Of a DNA stretch of 60,000 nt, positions 1-13,100 are shown in pieces. The notes beneath the pieces are model-generated. The model worked only from the letters and a program-made list of their open reading frames with translations. It was not told the origin of the DNA and made no database searches. The position numbers were made by a program, and so were the translations under genes. The stretch is from Tubiluchus corallicola (taxonomy: Eukaryota; Priapulida; Priapulimorpha; Priapulimorphida; Tubiluchidae): the NCBI GenBank assembly GCA_030141605.1, contig JAQGDQ010000006.1, positions 786,501-846,500 of the forward strand. Reading direction: 5' to 3'. Each line of letters opens with the position of its first letter. Within the stretch, counting starts at the first letter, position 1.

Positions 1-1434
1 AACACAATGACATGTTAGCAAACTCACTATAAAACGCAGAACATGCACACTTCTTACACTGTATTGATGTACCAGCCCCATTAGCATGTTTTACTGATTT
101 CCAAAAACAAAAAAAAACAACAGCTAACATTATACGAGGTGTCCATGTAATGGAAAACTACATAACATGGTGCACATTGCGGAGCAGACATTTTATTGTG
201 CTTTTTAAATTATTTTCAGAATAAATACAATAATTAGTGGCAAGTGAACGTCAAACTCTATATAACTAGAATAACATGAAACAAATTCACTTAAAAGTTT
301 TAAGAACTTGATGTAGCAATACGCCGAAAGTACAATGCTGGATAAATTACCTTTCAGTTACAATTTTTAAGCATTGTATGTACTATAATGTGGCATTACT
401 TTTTGTCATTACTTTTTATAGGTCTGACATTTAGTCATTATTTGTTTTCAAAGCACACCTCAGCTGGTTCAAGTAATTTTATTTGAAGCTCAAGTAAATA
501 AGTAACAACATTTAAAGTTTTAATAGTTCATCACACGGTCACACTTAAAGTTTCATGAAGCTGACACTGAAACTGCCATTTGAATGAAAAAAACTGAAGT
601 GGCTATATTGTATACATGTAATTCAGCAACATAAAAGCAAAGGATGTATGGACTATAAGCTTAGAAAAAGACACAAGTGGAGTGGAATATTGAGGAAAAG
701 TTGAAAAACTCACAAGAATAAAACTCACAAGTGGCTATCATAACTATGTGGATATCAGTATCAGAAGGTATGTACTTTATGCAGAGCTCAATATGGGAGA
801 ATATGGCTGCATGCTTTGGGGGAACAAAATCCATTTCATCTGTGAGAAGAAAAACTATATGGAGCCCTCTAAAAATAGTTTTCTCACACATAGGGTTATA
901 TGCCTATTGTAAAAATGTGTTTCATTTGCCTCAAAGAAATTATCAATAAGATTAGAATTTATCTGCTCTCTGTGATCCAGCCTGCCTCCAAAATATTGAA
1001 ATTACGCGCTAGTAACAGAACATAATAACAACATTAAAAAAGAAAGAATTAAAAAATCCATTTAATTACGCCTTTTTGTATTGCAATATAAAACAAAAGA
1101 ATGAAATAAGCAATGTAGTTGTGTTGTAATAGAAATTTCATCTATTTAGCAACTGATTTAAATTCTTCATGTAAAAATACGTCATGTGTCTTATATCTGT
1201 CTCGGCAATCTAAAGCACATTTTGGCAGTGGTATTTACTTTTTGCTGATAATAAAAATTCCGAGCAAACTTTGATAACTGCATTAACAGCACCAACATTA
1301 AACAGAATGTGTTGGTAGCCATCATTCAATGTCCAACTCCATAAAATCCAAAAAAAAAACAGGAATAAAACTTTACAAAATCAATGAACTTCAAAAGTCA
1401 GAATTTCAAAATTCAATGAACTCCAGAATCAATA

Positions 1435-1540
1435 TCAGGAGGGAACTGGTATTCCAGATCCTGCCCCAAAGCGATATTGTGGTGCCAGCAAATGTAATAG
1501 ACTCTTGGCCAACAGGAATTCATCAACACTAAATTTATCA
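1435..1540 (-). CDS. Probable terminal coding exon of NCOA5-like gene
   Basis: After an acceptor (TTTTTAG, AG at 1542-1541) there is an open frame that starts with one base of a split codon and encodes SVDEFLLAKSLLHLLAPQYR followed by a Gly/Pro-rich end and TGA at 1437-1435. The composition (amphipathic leucine-rich helix, then Pro/Gly tail) looks coding and is compatible with the leucine-rich C-terminal region of NCOA5-like proteins, but phase requires at least one unrecognised exon between it and 3882. It could belong to another transcript. Confidence 0.4.
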
Positions 1541-4500
1541 CTAAAAACTAAAAAGCCAATGGTACAATTTCACCTCCCACGTACCTCCATCACCATAAAT
1601 AATGTATTAGTATAATTATATAAAAATATATAATAAGTTTCAGCAAAACTAACACAGTATTGTATTATTTAAGCATCATTGCAATCACGCGTTATTAGTT
1701 TTGTCTTTATGTATATGTATATATACATATTGTGCTCATTATTGTGCATAGTAGGCCTAGATGACACCATCAGAAACTACGCAATACTGTAGTTCCAAAC
1801 TGTATGTTATGCATTTATTTGTGCCCATTAAAAGTATTAAAAGTAGTTAAACAAGTACGTGCAGCAGATTTTGTGCACCACCTACTTCAACGAGGCTAAA
1901 TGTAATCAGATCTCATTTCACTATAGCCATTTACAGAATACCTGTGCTCTACGATACGTAATCTACTTAGGTACTACTTCATATGAATTAAAAAGCTGCA
2001 ATATGGATTGTTTGTAAGCCCACTATTATTACGACCACAAACATTTAATAAACTCCCTTTGAATTATGTGAAATTACCCAGGGATTACGAGAATGATTTT
2101 CTTCCAAGTTAAAGTCTGTATGCATAAATTTCAATTAAAAAATAATTGTTATCCACTTTCCAGGGCATAAAAAGTGTAACAATTAGTTTTGTTTAAAATC
2201 TATATGATCTATAATAAAAAATGTGTAATGCAACATTAGTTGCACACTGACATTTTTTACTAGCTTTTGTAACCGAAGATACGCTAAATACCATTAAACA
2301 TGATAATGTCATTAGTTGGCGCATTTTAGCAGATTTCTTTTGAAAAAACAAAAATGCACTGCAACAAGTGGTTAAGTCATGCTAAGGTCAAGTACTAGCT
2401 TTTTGCCTTCTCAGACCGAGCGGCACATTTTGCTCTCAGCTTAGCCAAGTAGAATCAAAACAGTACAACTGTTCACTTAAAAAACTTTTCATGTCTTGCG
2501 GCTGCGCAACAACCAAAAAAAATAAACCTAAGTTTTTCGCAACACATTTTTGACGAAGCACGGCAAAGACAAATTTCCTTTTTGGCAAAAAATTCCAAAC
2601 ATCAATACCCTGTTAGCAGAAATTCGCGTATTATACGCGATATTTGCATTACGAGTTACGCTATCAAATAACCTTCTTACAACAGGTAAAACAAGTAAAA
2701 AATCCGTGACACCAAGAAAGTATATCAATTCGTCGCAGTGGTGGTAACAGCACACAAAATCACACGCTAGCGCCACAGAGTGCAAGCCACCATAGCAAAC
2801 AAAAACGAAATTTGCATTTGGCATTGAATTTACTACGGGTAAAATAAACGGCATTTAGGCATATTACTACATGGAATTACTATGTGCTTATTTTATATGC
2901 AGAGTTCTCTGTTAAATGTAACACTAATTTTAAACCAGTTAAAGGAATGAAAAGTTTAGCAACACTGTCATAAAAAGTCTACAAAAACAATATCTGAGAT
3001 ACAGAACTAGTAAATGTGGTAAATCTAAATCAGAAAATAAAAACATTCTACTGGCTGATTCAATGGTAGTCAAATGGTTTCACTTAGGCCAGTGATACAA
3101 TGAAACAAATCACACGTGTGGAGTTCTTATAGGACAAAAACAAAAAAAACAAGCAAATTATGCTTTTGTGTTGGAAAAGATTCTTTTAAATTTTTATAAG
3201 TAAAAAACAAAAACAGCATCCACAGCAGAAGATTTCAAAACACATAGTACCAAATGATTAAATTGTGGTAAAGCATGACAGTTGCTGATTCAAAACTGTC
3301 TGAAGGGTCTTCACGTTTATTTGGTATAGGCAAACAGGCACTGACTTAATGAGACTTCTATATTGATTAACAAGTTGTATATGCAGTAAATTCTTATCAT
3401 GTACAACAAAGTTAAACTTTATTACAAACAGATCGGATACTGACCCACCTTTTCCCTGCACACATTCCTATGTTACTTAGACTGACTTAGTCTGACCTGG
3501 CCACTAGCAAGCATGTACAGTACATGTGTCAACAGACTTGTTGGCAAGTAGTGTTCAGCAATTCCACAAATTCAAAATTTACAAACAATATAAATTGATC
3601 CTGGTGAGCATCTCTTCATTAAAAAGGTACAGTTTATTATTTCTAAACATAAAATTAGAAAAAATATCAGTAATGTTAAGTAACTGGGTGCATACTGCCT
3701 TGATTTAAATTATCCCAGTGTAGCACTAAGTTTAAAGAAGACAGTTACTAGCAAATCAACAAAAGTTCTAAATTTCCAAAAACAATTTTATGTTGCTTTT
3801 GTGTTATAATCAATTCTAATGCATTGTAGCCTATTAAGCATAGTAGTGCAATTAACAAGTTAAGTAGTAGGAAAAGCTTACCTTGGGGTGTACCATGTAG
3901 AATGTTCAGCGTGATAGAACGATGCACCTCATTTTGTATATTTATAACAACAGCGTAGCGACATTGACGTCGAATTGCATCATCCAGTATCTACAGAAAG
4001 AAAAACTTAATGACAGTTAAGCAATAAATGTTAATTATTGCATCAATATGCTTTAGGCATTTAGATTCTTAGAATAGGATTGTATAAAGGAAGAGCAAAA
4101 TAGTTACCTGCTGTAACATGGCTTCATCTGTCAGTAATATTATACCGCTGACGATACCGATTTCTCTTAAACGTCTCTCTATGTATTCACCATATTCCCT
4201 TTAAAGGCAAAAGACAAATGTAAAAGACTTATATATGTAAGTCTGAGCTCTTCTAAGTAGAATTCAAAACCTTTCAGAACTTGTATGAACCAAAACAGAC
4301 AATAGAATACATTTATACAGTTAAATTGAACAAATAAAACAAACATTAAGAGGTAATTCACAGATATTCAAAAGTAATTCAATGAAAGCTAAAAACACAC
4401 CTAAGTGTAGTATTATGTAAAATAATTTCACATTCTCCAGCTGGTGATTTACGTCTTGTATCTCCGTATGAATAGGGATCATCTCTTAATGGTCCAGGGT

Positions 4501-6457
4501 CTCTTCTGAAATTAAATGCTATATTAGATAATGCATATTACTGGAACACAGGCAAAGAGGCAGCTCATAGAGTTTCCTAGTTTTTCCATATTTTCAAGTT
4601 ACATTACACTGAATTGTGGAAAAGTGAAACTTAAAAAATGAATAAAGCCTTTTTTTATAAAACAGATTTTTATTTTTCAATGAAAAATTGATGGACAGTA
4701 ATTAAGCGAATAACGTTTCTCAGATATTTAGAGCATCACTGAAGCAAAGAGTGTATTATAAATAAGTTAGAGTAAGTACAGCAACAAAAATAATGAGGAT
4801 AATCAATGGAAACTCTATAAATAAGAAGAGAAAGGAGGGTTATTGAGATCGGCTCTTGGCACTCAAATTTAAGTCTCTACTAACTTAAACCCAAGAATAT
4901 TTTGGTAATTAACAAATACTGCATTTGCAGACAATAAGGCAGAGATTTTCTGACACAAAATCTAAGAGCTGATGTTGAGTGGACTAATGTTAGACATATA
5001 CAAGTTATTAAGACTATGTCATAAACGGTCTCTACTTATGTTTGACAAATAATGTTTAACATCTTTGGTATGGCAATCACAGATACATCTACGACAAACT
5101 ATGTTACCAGTACTATCCTTGTTGCAACCCTGACTGTTTGGATGATCATTTAACTGAGCACACTCAATTGGTAACATAAAGTGGTGAACCAAATTTGGTC
5201 TAGTTGCCTAGTGATCCATGCAGGACACTAAATTGTATATCACAAATTAGATTATAAAATCTTAAAGGACGAGGGTGACTTTACGGGATCAGGAAGCATG
5301 ATCTAAGCAGTCATGGCTGACGGAAAATAGAGCAACAAAAATAAACATGGTAAGTTTATGAAGTAAATGCCTGTGATGGGAATAGTAAAAATTAGCATCG
5401 TAATATAAGTTAGATGTGCTAGAGACATAAGGCTTTTGTACAAACATAGGCATCATATTTTATCATATCATATCATATGCATATCATCAAGATTAACAGA
5501 TGGTATGTTTTCTAACACACGTCAGCATATTCAAAACTTGGGTTGCATCATGGCTTTATAGAGGTGTTCGAGAACTGCATTCAATGTTCGATAGCAATAG
5601 TGTAAGATATTTTTTCACACGTTATGATGGCTGAGATCAACACATAAATTGGCTTTTTCGACAACAGATTCATCGTGACGGTTCCAGTTTAAATTTGCTC
5701 CTAAATGTAAGACCAGGTGTTTATGGGAGGTGACTCACGATAATAGGCTGTTATTAAGGTACAAATTAGGGTAGAAGGGCATTTGGTTTGTAAGTGAATA
5801 ACATAACTTCGTTACGGATATGCTAAGAGTAACACTCCACTGCACAAGCCAACTTTCAATAGCTTTTAAACAATAATAAATTTCATTTGTACTAATGACA
5901 GGGCTTTCTCTTTGCTGACAGGTCTGATAGGTTCGAGCTGTGACGGGTCTGATAGATTTGAGCTAGAGCGAAACCAGTGGGCTTGACATGTCATGTTGCT
6001 TTATGTTAAATAACAGTCTATTGTGAGGAACCCTGCCATTTGCTTCAGAAATATCCAAAACACAGTTAAGATTCTACACTGCTTGGATAATATTAATCGA
6101 TCATGGGCATCTGTTAGCACAGAGTTCTTGAATGGAGTATGGCACAATTTGTGATCGTACAGCATTACAGAAACACAGACGCAGGTCTAGCAGTTCTTTG
6201 TGAAAATGATTTTCCCAATGAGCTTTAAACTATTGGACTAGATGTTGCATCGAAAATCTGATAATTTGGGATTTAAAGCCTAACAGTACTTTCAAAACTC
6301 AATCTTTTCATTATCATTTAGCTCTACATTTTAAATTTCCAAATGCTAAAATTCATATTTATACGCCTGTTGTTTTCATTCGTAAATTTTGCACTTGTAC
6401 CTAAACTCAAAAAAAAACGACTTCCCAAAGTGTAGAATTACACACACACGCACACGC

Positions 6458-6519
<62 letters not shown>

Positions 6520-9044
6520 ACCCAAACACCCACCCGCCCACTCATGGTTTTTGTGATTCAAGACTATATGCAGAAACTCTTCCAGGTGTCCATGTAATGT
6601 GTAAACTGCTATATACATTATGCAATTACTGATATGTGAAATATTATCTTATAACATCAAACTTTGTGCAGAAGAATCTTAAACTCAAAGATTGACACTC
6701 ATGTAAGGAAAACTAAAAATACAAAGCTGAATTAAGAACTGCAAACCCTGTAATGATTCACTCATCATCAATCAAAATTATAAAATGAACTAATAATTTT
6801 CAGGTCAACATACCTGTAAAGTTCATCTCGCGGAGGCGGTCGATCATAATATGGATCACTAGGCCGTCGTGCATATGGGTCATCTCGGTAAGGATCCCTG
6901 TCATATAATTCATCACGTATACGTGCAGGAGGTGGAGGGTCTCTATATGGATCTCTAAAAAACACAGCAGAGGATTTACACATACAGCATGCCGGTTTGT
7001 GTGTCATACAGCTAGTGTGCCAACTGATCTTAACTGACGACCATTTTCTGGGTTACTGCAACAAAGTGCTTAACTTACCAACAGCAAATTACTTTTGCAC
7101 TATCATGCACATACACTACCTCTAATAACTGATTCAGTTAAATAACTTTAACAATATTTTAAGCATTTATTGTGAATTATACAAACTAAGGGCAGTGAAT
7201 AATAATTTACAATCAAGGCATTCTTAAAAACTACGACAATCTATAAAATTGCCTAAGTTAAGTATATTAAACTTTTAACAGCGGAAAATAAACAAACATT
7301 TCTATTCCAAAATACCGTCTGTACTCGAAGTCATCACGTCTACGAAATGGAGATCTTTCACGCTCCCTTGGAGGATAACCTCGACCACTTCTTTCATACG
7401 GATCATCTCTAAGACGAAAAAGGTAATAGCAGACATTATCATTTGAAAAATAAAGGCTTATCAAAACCAAAAACATTCCAGGAAGTGGCATCATAAATCC
7501 AAGAGCATCAACAAAAAACAATGTGAATTACTAACCACACAAGAAGAATTTTATCACGAGTTGATTAATAGAGCAATGAACAAAAGTGCTGTACCTGGGT
7601 GGGCCACGACTCCTAGTCGTTTTTTCTGCGACCATATGCACATCTGAAAGTCATGAAAATAGATGTAATGTTGGCTTGTTCTTATCTTCTGTTTTTTGTT
7701 TTAAGTGTTACTTTTTATACATTTTTGCATACTGCAAGCCAGAATCTAGGACGCAGTAGCCTTCATTCATTTTCGAACTAGGCTTGGCACTAACAATATA
7801 ACAACTATGTATTTGGGTAATGCCTTTGCATATAAATTTTCACCAATGACATTATTTTACAACATAGAAATTGTTACTTTCAACTAATTTTTTATACCCG
7901 CATGAACTATTCAGATTACAAAAAAACTTGCCCAAAGAATAATCTTTTATTAATTTTCGTCTGTAAGTTTCTCATCAATAAAACAACTATAAATATTTTC
8001 CCATTTAAATTAGCTGTCTACCAAATAAAATTTCACTTTCAAATAAGAATCAACATTTGCTAAACCTGTGGTGTTGCATTTGCACATTTCTCCCAATTGT
8101 GGTAAGAATTAAGGCTGGTAAACTAAAAGCATTTTCATGACTTTATTTCAAGCACAAGTGCAATATTAGGCTAGCTCTACAGATATGATCATTTGAAAGT
8201 ACATTTTGCTATTTTCAGAAACTGTAAACATTTAAATTGTCATTTTGACTTTACTTAACTTATGTAAATTGTATTGATTATAGTATAATATTATTTTACA
8301 GTCTGATGATGTGTAGAATGATCTGCAAAACATTAGGCACTATTTTAGATAAATCTGGAACCAACGCCTCATTTTTTTCGTTAATTATGTTGCTATAACA
8401 AAGAGCATGATTTTCTCACCAAGTGCCATTCCACGATAATCTGTATTATCCTCTCGTTCACAGGCTGCTTTAGCGTCGTCCTCGTGCTCAAATTGTACAA
8501 ATGCAAACCCCCTGTGTATGGATATACCTAGACAAAATAAAACTGTACTAACAGGGCTACACAGACATGTATTAAAACAAAAGTACACGAAAGCTTATAT
8601 ATCAGATGGTGTAAAAACTGGCACTGAAGATTTGATAATGTAAAAGAAATTTTGCAAAATTTTCGAGCATATACATGAAAATTCATTGATGCTCTCTAAC
8701 AAGTTTTACTTCTGTTTCGTAATGATTCAAATATGGTCAAAACAATCAAAACACTATCACGACATCACTTTTACAAAAAAGTTTTGAAACATAAATGTTA
8801 TACCGAGTATCTTGCCGTATTTGTCAAATTTTTCTTCTATATCTTTTTTGTCGACTCTATCAGTAGCAAGGCAGCCAATAAAAACTCTGGCCTTCACTAA
8901 TCTAGGATTTGCACTATTAGTTATGTTTGAAACACTGGTAACGGAGTAGTCGCCTCTTGATCTCGACAAACTCCTTGGTCTTGACAAACTTCTGCTCCTG
9001 GACCTAGATCTTGATCGAGTTCTCCGTCTCCGGTCGCTGTGCAT
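1435..9044 (-). CDS. NCOA5: NCOA5-like RRM / RS-domain coactivator protein, multi-exon
   Basis: Coding exons on the minus strand: 9044-8804, 8527-8420, 7643-7595, 7408-7316, 6954-6814, 4505-4401, 4198-4108, 3990-3882, and a probable last exon 1540-1435. All junctions are GT/AG and the first eight stay in frame for 312 residues. Order of parts: RS/SR-rich start (residues 1-30); a hnRNP C/RALY-type RRM with RNP2 VFIGCL (54-59) and RNP1 RGFAFVQF (86-93); a low-complexity region rich in RDDPYxR and DPYR repeats (about 125-225); then a segment from about 234 (ECEIIL... RREIG... HRSITLNILHGTPQ) that resembles the central conserved domain of NCOA5, which is related to class II tRNA-synthetase anticodon-binding domains. 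The family is described as nuclear, binding nuclear receptors and acting in transcription or RNA processing. I could not confidently find the exon(s) between 3882 and 1540, so the C-terminus is tentative. Introns carry a LINE fragment and a (CA)n tract. Identity by family resemblance; confidence is high for the first eight exons. Confidence 0.8.
3882..4505 (-). CDS. NCOA5: NCOA5-like gene, exons for the anticodon-binding-like domain
   Basis: Three consecutive exons (4505-4401, 4198-4108, 3990-3882) join in frame (phases 2, 0, 1). They encode a segment with E-C-E-I-I-L-H-N, then EYIERRLREIGIVSGIILL, then RRQCRYAVVINIQ and RSITLNILHGTPQ. The order (short beta strand, amphipathic helix, hydrophobic strand, 'VVI', then TLNI-x-HGTPQ) follows the central domain of NCOA5. 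The domain should continue into an exon that I did not find with confidence. Confidence 0.8.
5450..6300 (-). mobile_element. Degenerate LINE reverse-transcriptase fragment
   Basis: Read on the minus strand with frame breaks, the interval gives the landmark order of a non-LTR retrotransposon RT: a D-I-S-E-A...VPHNRLL block (the D-x-S-x-A-F-D-x-V-x-H motif), AIESWL..W...LS (the region after the YADD box) and a thumb-like TSHKHLVLHLGANLNW block. Stops and frameshifts are frequent and the GVPQGS/YADD core is missing. It lies in an NCOA5-like intron, antisense to nothing and sense to the host gene. Confidence 0.6.
6441..6540. repeat. (CA)n microsatellite
   Basis: Nearly pure CA dinucleotides from 6441 to 6512 with a few CG interruptions near the left, then a C-rich A/C tail to about 6540. 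On the minus strand it produces an artificial Cys-Val run in an open frame, which should not be taken as a protein. It is intronic in the NCOA5-like gene. Confidence 0.95.
8420..9044 (-). CDS. NCOA5: Exons 1-2 of NCOA5-like gene: RS tail and RRM
   Basis: Exon 9044-8804 starts at an ATG (9042-9044) 11 nt downstream of an acceptor (pyrimidine run then CAG at 9058-9056), so an upstream non-coding exon is implied. It encodes basic RS repeats and the first half of an RRM ending KYGKILG. Exon 8527-8420 continues HRGFAFVQFEHEDDAKAA. The pattern FDKYGKI...HRGFAFVQF is characteristic of the hnRNP C/RALY RRM subgroup. The split between RNP2 and RNP1 falls at a phase-1 intron (8803-8528). Confidence 0.88.
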
Positions 9045-9649
9045 TTGGTCTCAACCTGTAAAAAATTTAATGTTACAAAACATTTTTGGAAAATGTATTA
9101 CTTTGAGAGAAACAAAGTCGAACTTAAGTTATGTGGCTCATTTTTAATACAGGTCCCTAATCTCACTTTGAGTTTTGATAGCTTCATAAATTGCGTACAT
9201 AAAACATGTGAAAAGCGAATATTCAGCCTTCATTGTTATAGACACATCAAATAAATCAACCATGATGAGTTTTGTAAAAACTGGCAACTAATACAGTAAC
9301 TATTAGGCATACCACTACTATACTACCATTAACAGTTATCACTGTTGCTATTAATATTACTGTTAGTAATATTATGCCACATATGAGTCTATGACTCTGC
9401 AACTGCAACGTAAAGTCAACCAACGATATTACGTAAGCCTATTGATGATTAGCATTTACTCATCTTTCCCAGGAATGTGCTAATTGCCTGTAGGGTTTTC
9501 CTGCTGTTATTATATTCTGGGGAACCAATGTCATATTTGATATTAAAACTAACCAATGTCCTAGAGACAAGGATGCAGGGCCCAATTCAACAAACACACT
9601 GTCCAAATCAATAACTTGATTTAAAAAGCATCCTAGTGTTTCCCAAGAC

Positions 9650-12640
9650 AACATGTGACAAAACAAATGCTTTTTCTTGATCAGATAAAATTTTGTCTGA
9701 TATAAACTGTTGCAGTAGAAGAAACAGCTCAAAAACAGATGGAAAAAGCAAGCTGGAAAAAGAAACAGCATCATAGTCTCAGGAATGAAACATGGAACTG
9801 AGGGATGCAATCACGCAAAACTGACCATGCACAAAGAACTGACTAGGCACATTTTACTGATGCCGTTAGTCCAATAGATAAGCATAAAATAGTGAAATTA
9901 CTGCAGCCACTTCAGTTAGATCTGTCAAACATGAGCAGCATGATTAGCCTCAGAAACTCAAAAGTCAAAGTACTGAAAGCAGTACAGAAAAAATCCAAAT
10001 TCAAATGTGATGTTTGGCAAAAAGCTAGGGAGTTTCAAAAATAGTCTACTTATAAAGATGTGTATATTGAACTTGACCAAACTTACAGGCATGAAAGATA
10101 TAAAAAACAGAGTGGCTAAGCATCAATATAAACATAACAAAATAAAAAACACCCAAGCAACTGCCGGTGCGAGTACTGTAACCATCCAACTAGATCACTC
10201 GTCACAAATCTTCATCTCAACCTCTAGCAACAACCAAACACATCAGTCAAGAGGATGCAAATCATTCAACAACTAAAATGATAGATGACGAGTCACACTA
10301 AATGATGCCAGGGTACACCCACCCCATGTTAATATATCTTGCTTAAATGCACAATTTTTTACGGCAAAGACATTCACACTAACGCTTTAAGTTTACCAAA
10401 TAAAATTAAGCTACTGATCTGGATGCATATATTGCCTGGCACTGCCCTGAAGTAGTATATATATATCACGGAAACTTGGCTCAGCTAATCAGACTTGTTC
10501 TTTGAATTTAAATGCTACAAATCATTTCGACGTAATCATTCTGTAGGACGTCGAGCAGGAGTTTTAATTTCGGTTAAAGAATGTTTAAGTGGATCAGGAG
10601 TGTAGGAGTGTGTGCTTTGCAATATTATTATCATCTAGTTCATCTTTGTCTATCACAAATAACAATGATCTTCAAATGTTTGAACTAATTAAAACAATTT
10701 TCAAAATCTCATGTAACATCATATTGTGTGGAGATTTTAATTACCCATATGATGACTGGACATTATTCACTGGTGGTGCTAAATTTGATCAGTTTTTCCA
10801 AGTAATAAATGCTGCTTTCTTACAACAATTCGTTACAACATCTACTAGGGGAAATGCAACACTATCTTTTACTAGCCGTTGACAGTTACTTAATAGAGAA
10901 TGATAATCTAGAAATCCAAGAAAATTTTGCAACATTTGATCACTGTGTCATCCAGTGTCAAACTCATATAAGTACGATGTTCACTGATGTAACGGAGAAT
11001 AGATTTCATTGTACAGATTTTTCAGCAATTAATTCAACATTAGCTGTTTGGGAGCTTAAAGTTTCAGGCAAGTCACCTAGAACCAGCTGGCATGTGCTAA
11101 TCATTTGTTACAATGAGTTACTTAAAACACATGTTCCATTGATCAAAAAGTTTTTGATTACAACTATGCACAACAACTACAAACTCACTTGAGACCTGGA
11201 GAATGAACTTGCGCATAATGCATATTCCAACTATGAGCAAAAAGAAACAATACATTCGATCAAAAAGAAACTATGAACTGAAGCTAGCTAAAAACAAAAA
11301 AACAAGACATTAAATCTTTCTGGAAATATGTAAATTTCAATTGCATTAGCAAACCACAAGTAACGCCACTAAAAGCACAGAACAGTGACTTGGCGACAAA
11401 CCGGCAACACACAGCAGAAATCCTGGCGGTTTACCAGAGAGGATATAACAACGTTATCTTCAGAAAACCCCGGAACTGATATTCTATTCTATTACAAAAC
11501 GTTGACATAATTCACAAAGTGTTTAAAATGTCATCAAAACGTCAAACATCAACTCTGTGCAGGACTTGATGTCTTACATCCAGCTATACCAGTCAAGCCT
11601 GCACCACATCTTACCAAGCCAATAACCATTAATGGATGTCGTCATCACAGAGAACTGGAAACTCTACTTTTACACATGTATTATGATATATATACAAGGA
11701 AGGTTTTAGCAATATAGCTGGTAATTACAAACCAATTTCATTGATAAGTGTAGCGACCAAGTGACGATCAATTGCAATTAACTTACTATAATTCTTTGAG
11801 ATGTCTTCATTCATGACAATGGTTCTCCAGTTAATATGTATACTAATTATACTTGAACCTAGTTAAAGCTTTTGATAGGGTTCCGTATCAATGTCTTCCT
11901 ATCAAGTCATATGGTATATTTTTAGGGTAAGATTTTTAATTGGATCAAAGAATGGTTATTGGTTAACAAACACACAGCAGATGGTAGTAAAACAGAACAA
12001 ACAAAACAATCTTCTACACTTTCAGTTCTCTGGAATACCCCAAGGTAGTATGGACCACTGTTATTCTTATTTTTTATTTATAACATCTCCAAACTGAGCA
12101 AATCTGCAGATGACAGAAACTTGCCAGTTGTGTGTCCTGTTGCAGTATGCTGCTGATGTGCAAGCTGATTTAGATAAAACATACCAGCGGGCCAAACAAT
12201 AGCAGATGAGGGAGGTTACTTTTAACGCAGCAGACAGAAAATGCAAAATGCTATACATTGGGGAGAACAATCTGATTATCAATATCGACTCGAGAGAAGT
12301 GTCCCACCAAATGTTATTCCACCTCATTCAGTAACTAAAGCCACAAGTACAAAATATACAGACAATTCTAATTGGATGTACACAAATTTAGTTTCTGAAA
12401 CATAGAGGCAAATCTATTGAATTCACTGCCTGAAGATGTTATCAACAGCACCACTCGGCACCTTGAAAGCACGATTGGACAAATTTGCATGTACTATTAC
12501 TAGCAATCTTCTATATTACTAGCAGCACGGTTTGTTAAAAGCGAATATCGTCGAGAGAATAACTGAAATGGAACACTTTGAAGAACTAGCGGTAGCTCTA
12601 CCAAGCTACGTTCTAAAAATCGTTATAGACTGGTGATTAT
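9650..12640 (+). mobile_element. Degenerate LINE (ORF1 remnant, endonuclease, RT pieces)
   Basis: Plus-strand frames, broken by stops, appear in the order expected of a non-LTR element. About 9.65-10.28 kb gives Lys/Gln-rich ORF1-like sequence. 10.55-10.90 kb holds an apurinic-type endonuclease piece with the landmark IILCGDFNYP. 10.9-11.0 kb holds a TFDHCVIQC block (the S/T-DH motif). About 11.87-12.1 kb gives an RT piece (FDRVPYQ... IKEWL). 12.4-12.5 kb has a terminal FNSLPEDVINS block. No intact reading frame remains. It sits in the presumed 5' intron of the NCOA5-like gene, in opposite orientation to it. Confidence 0.7.
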
Positions 12641-12880
12641 ACTTTTTTCGTGCGTGCGTCATGCCATCCTTCTTATGTAACCATTCACATGACCACGTCA
12701 AAAGCTATCGACAAAATGTTCAAGCAGTGCTTTGATAAACCCAAAGGAGCTGGTGGCAAATGGACCAAGGGCTCAGTATTCAGTAACCGAACTACTCATT
12801 ATTAGGGAAGTAACGAGTATTATATAGTGAAGCTACAAATGTCATTGGTCTCATTTCGCATCTGAAAGGTAGTTACTCAC

Positions 12881-13100
12881 CTCAATATATTTAGAAAGCC
12901 CCACAAAGAACAATAATTTTAAGCATCACAATTAACAATTGCACTGCAATACGGTAACTACGTACGGTAAGAAATTTCTGTATGGAAAAAATAGAGCTAC
13001 CGATAGATGTCGTCTAATTCAGTTCAATTCAGCGTTATTTTTCGAATTTTCTGCGACTTGAATTGCGTTATTGCAAATGCTGAACGTTACGTCGCTTTTT
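12881..13100 (-). promoter_or_regulatory. Candidate 5' non-coding exon / promoter side of NCOA5-like gene
   Basis: The NCOA5-like start exon has an acceptor 11 nt before its ATG, so transcription must begin upstream. A strong minus-strand donor, GAG|GTGAGT, occurs with exon end at 12881. Sequence to its right (about 12900-13100) is richer in CpG than the surroundings. This is inference; no transcript evidence. The intron so defined (12880-9056) would contain the LINE remnant at 9.65-12.6 kb. Confidence 0.3.

Noticed and set aside
6376-6618. Open frame with Cys-Val repeats
   Set aside because: Translation of the (CA)n microsatellite.
9460-9810. 116-codon minus-strand open frame
   Set aside because: Lies antisense to LINE ORF1-like sequence and shows no protein family signal.
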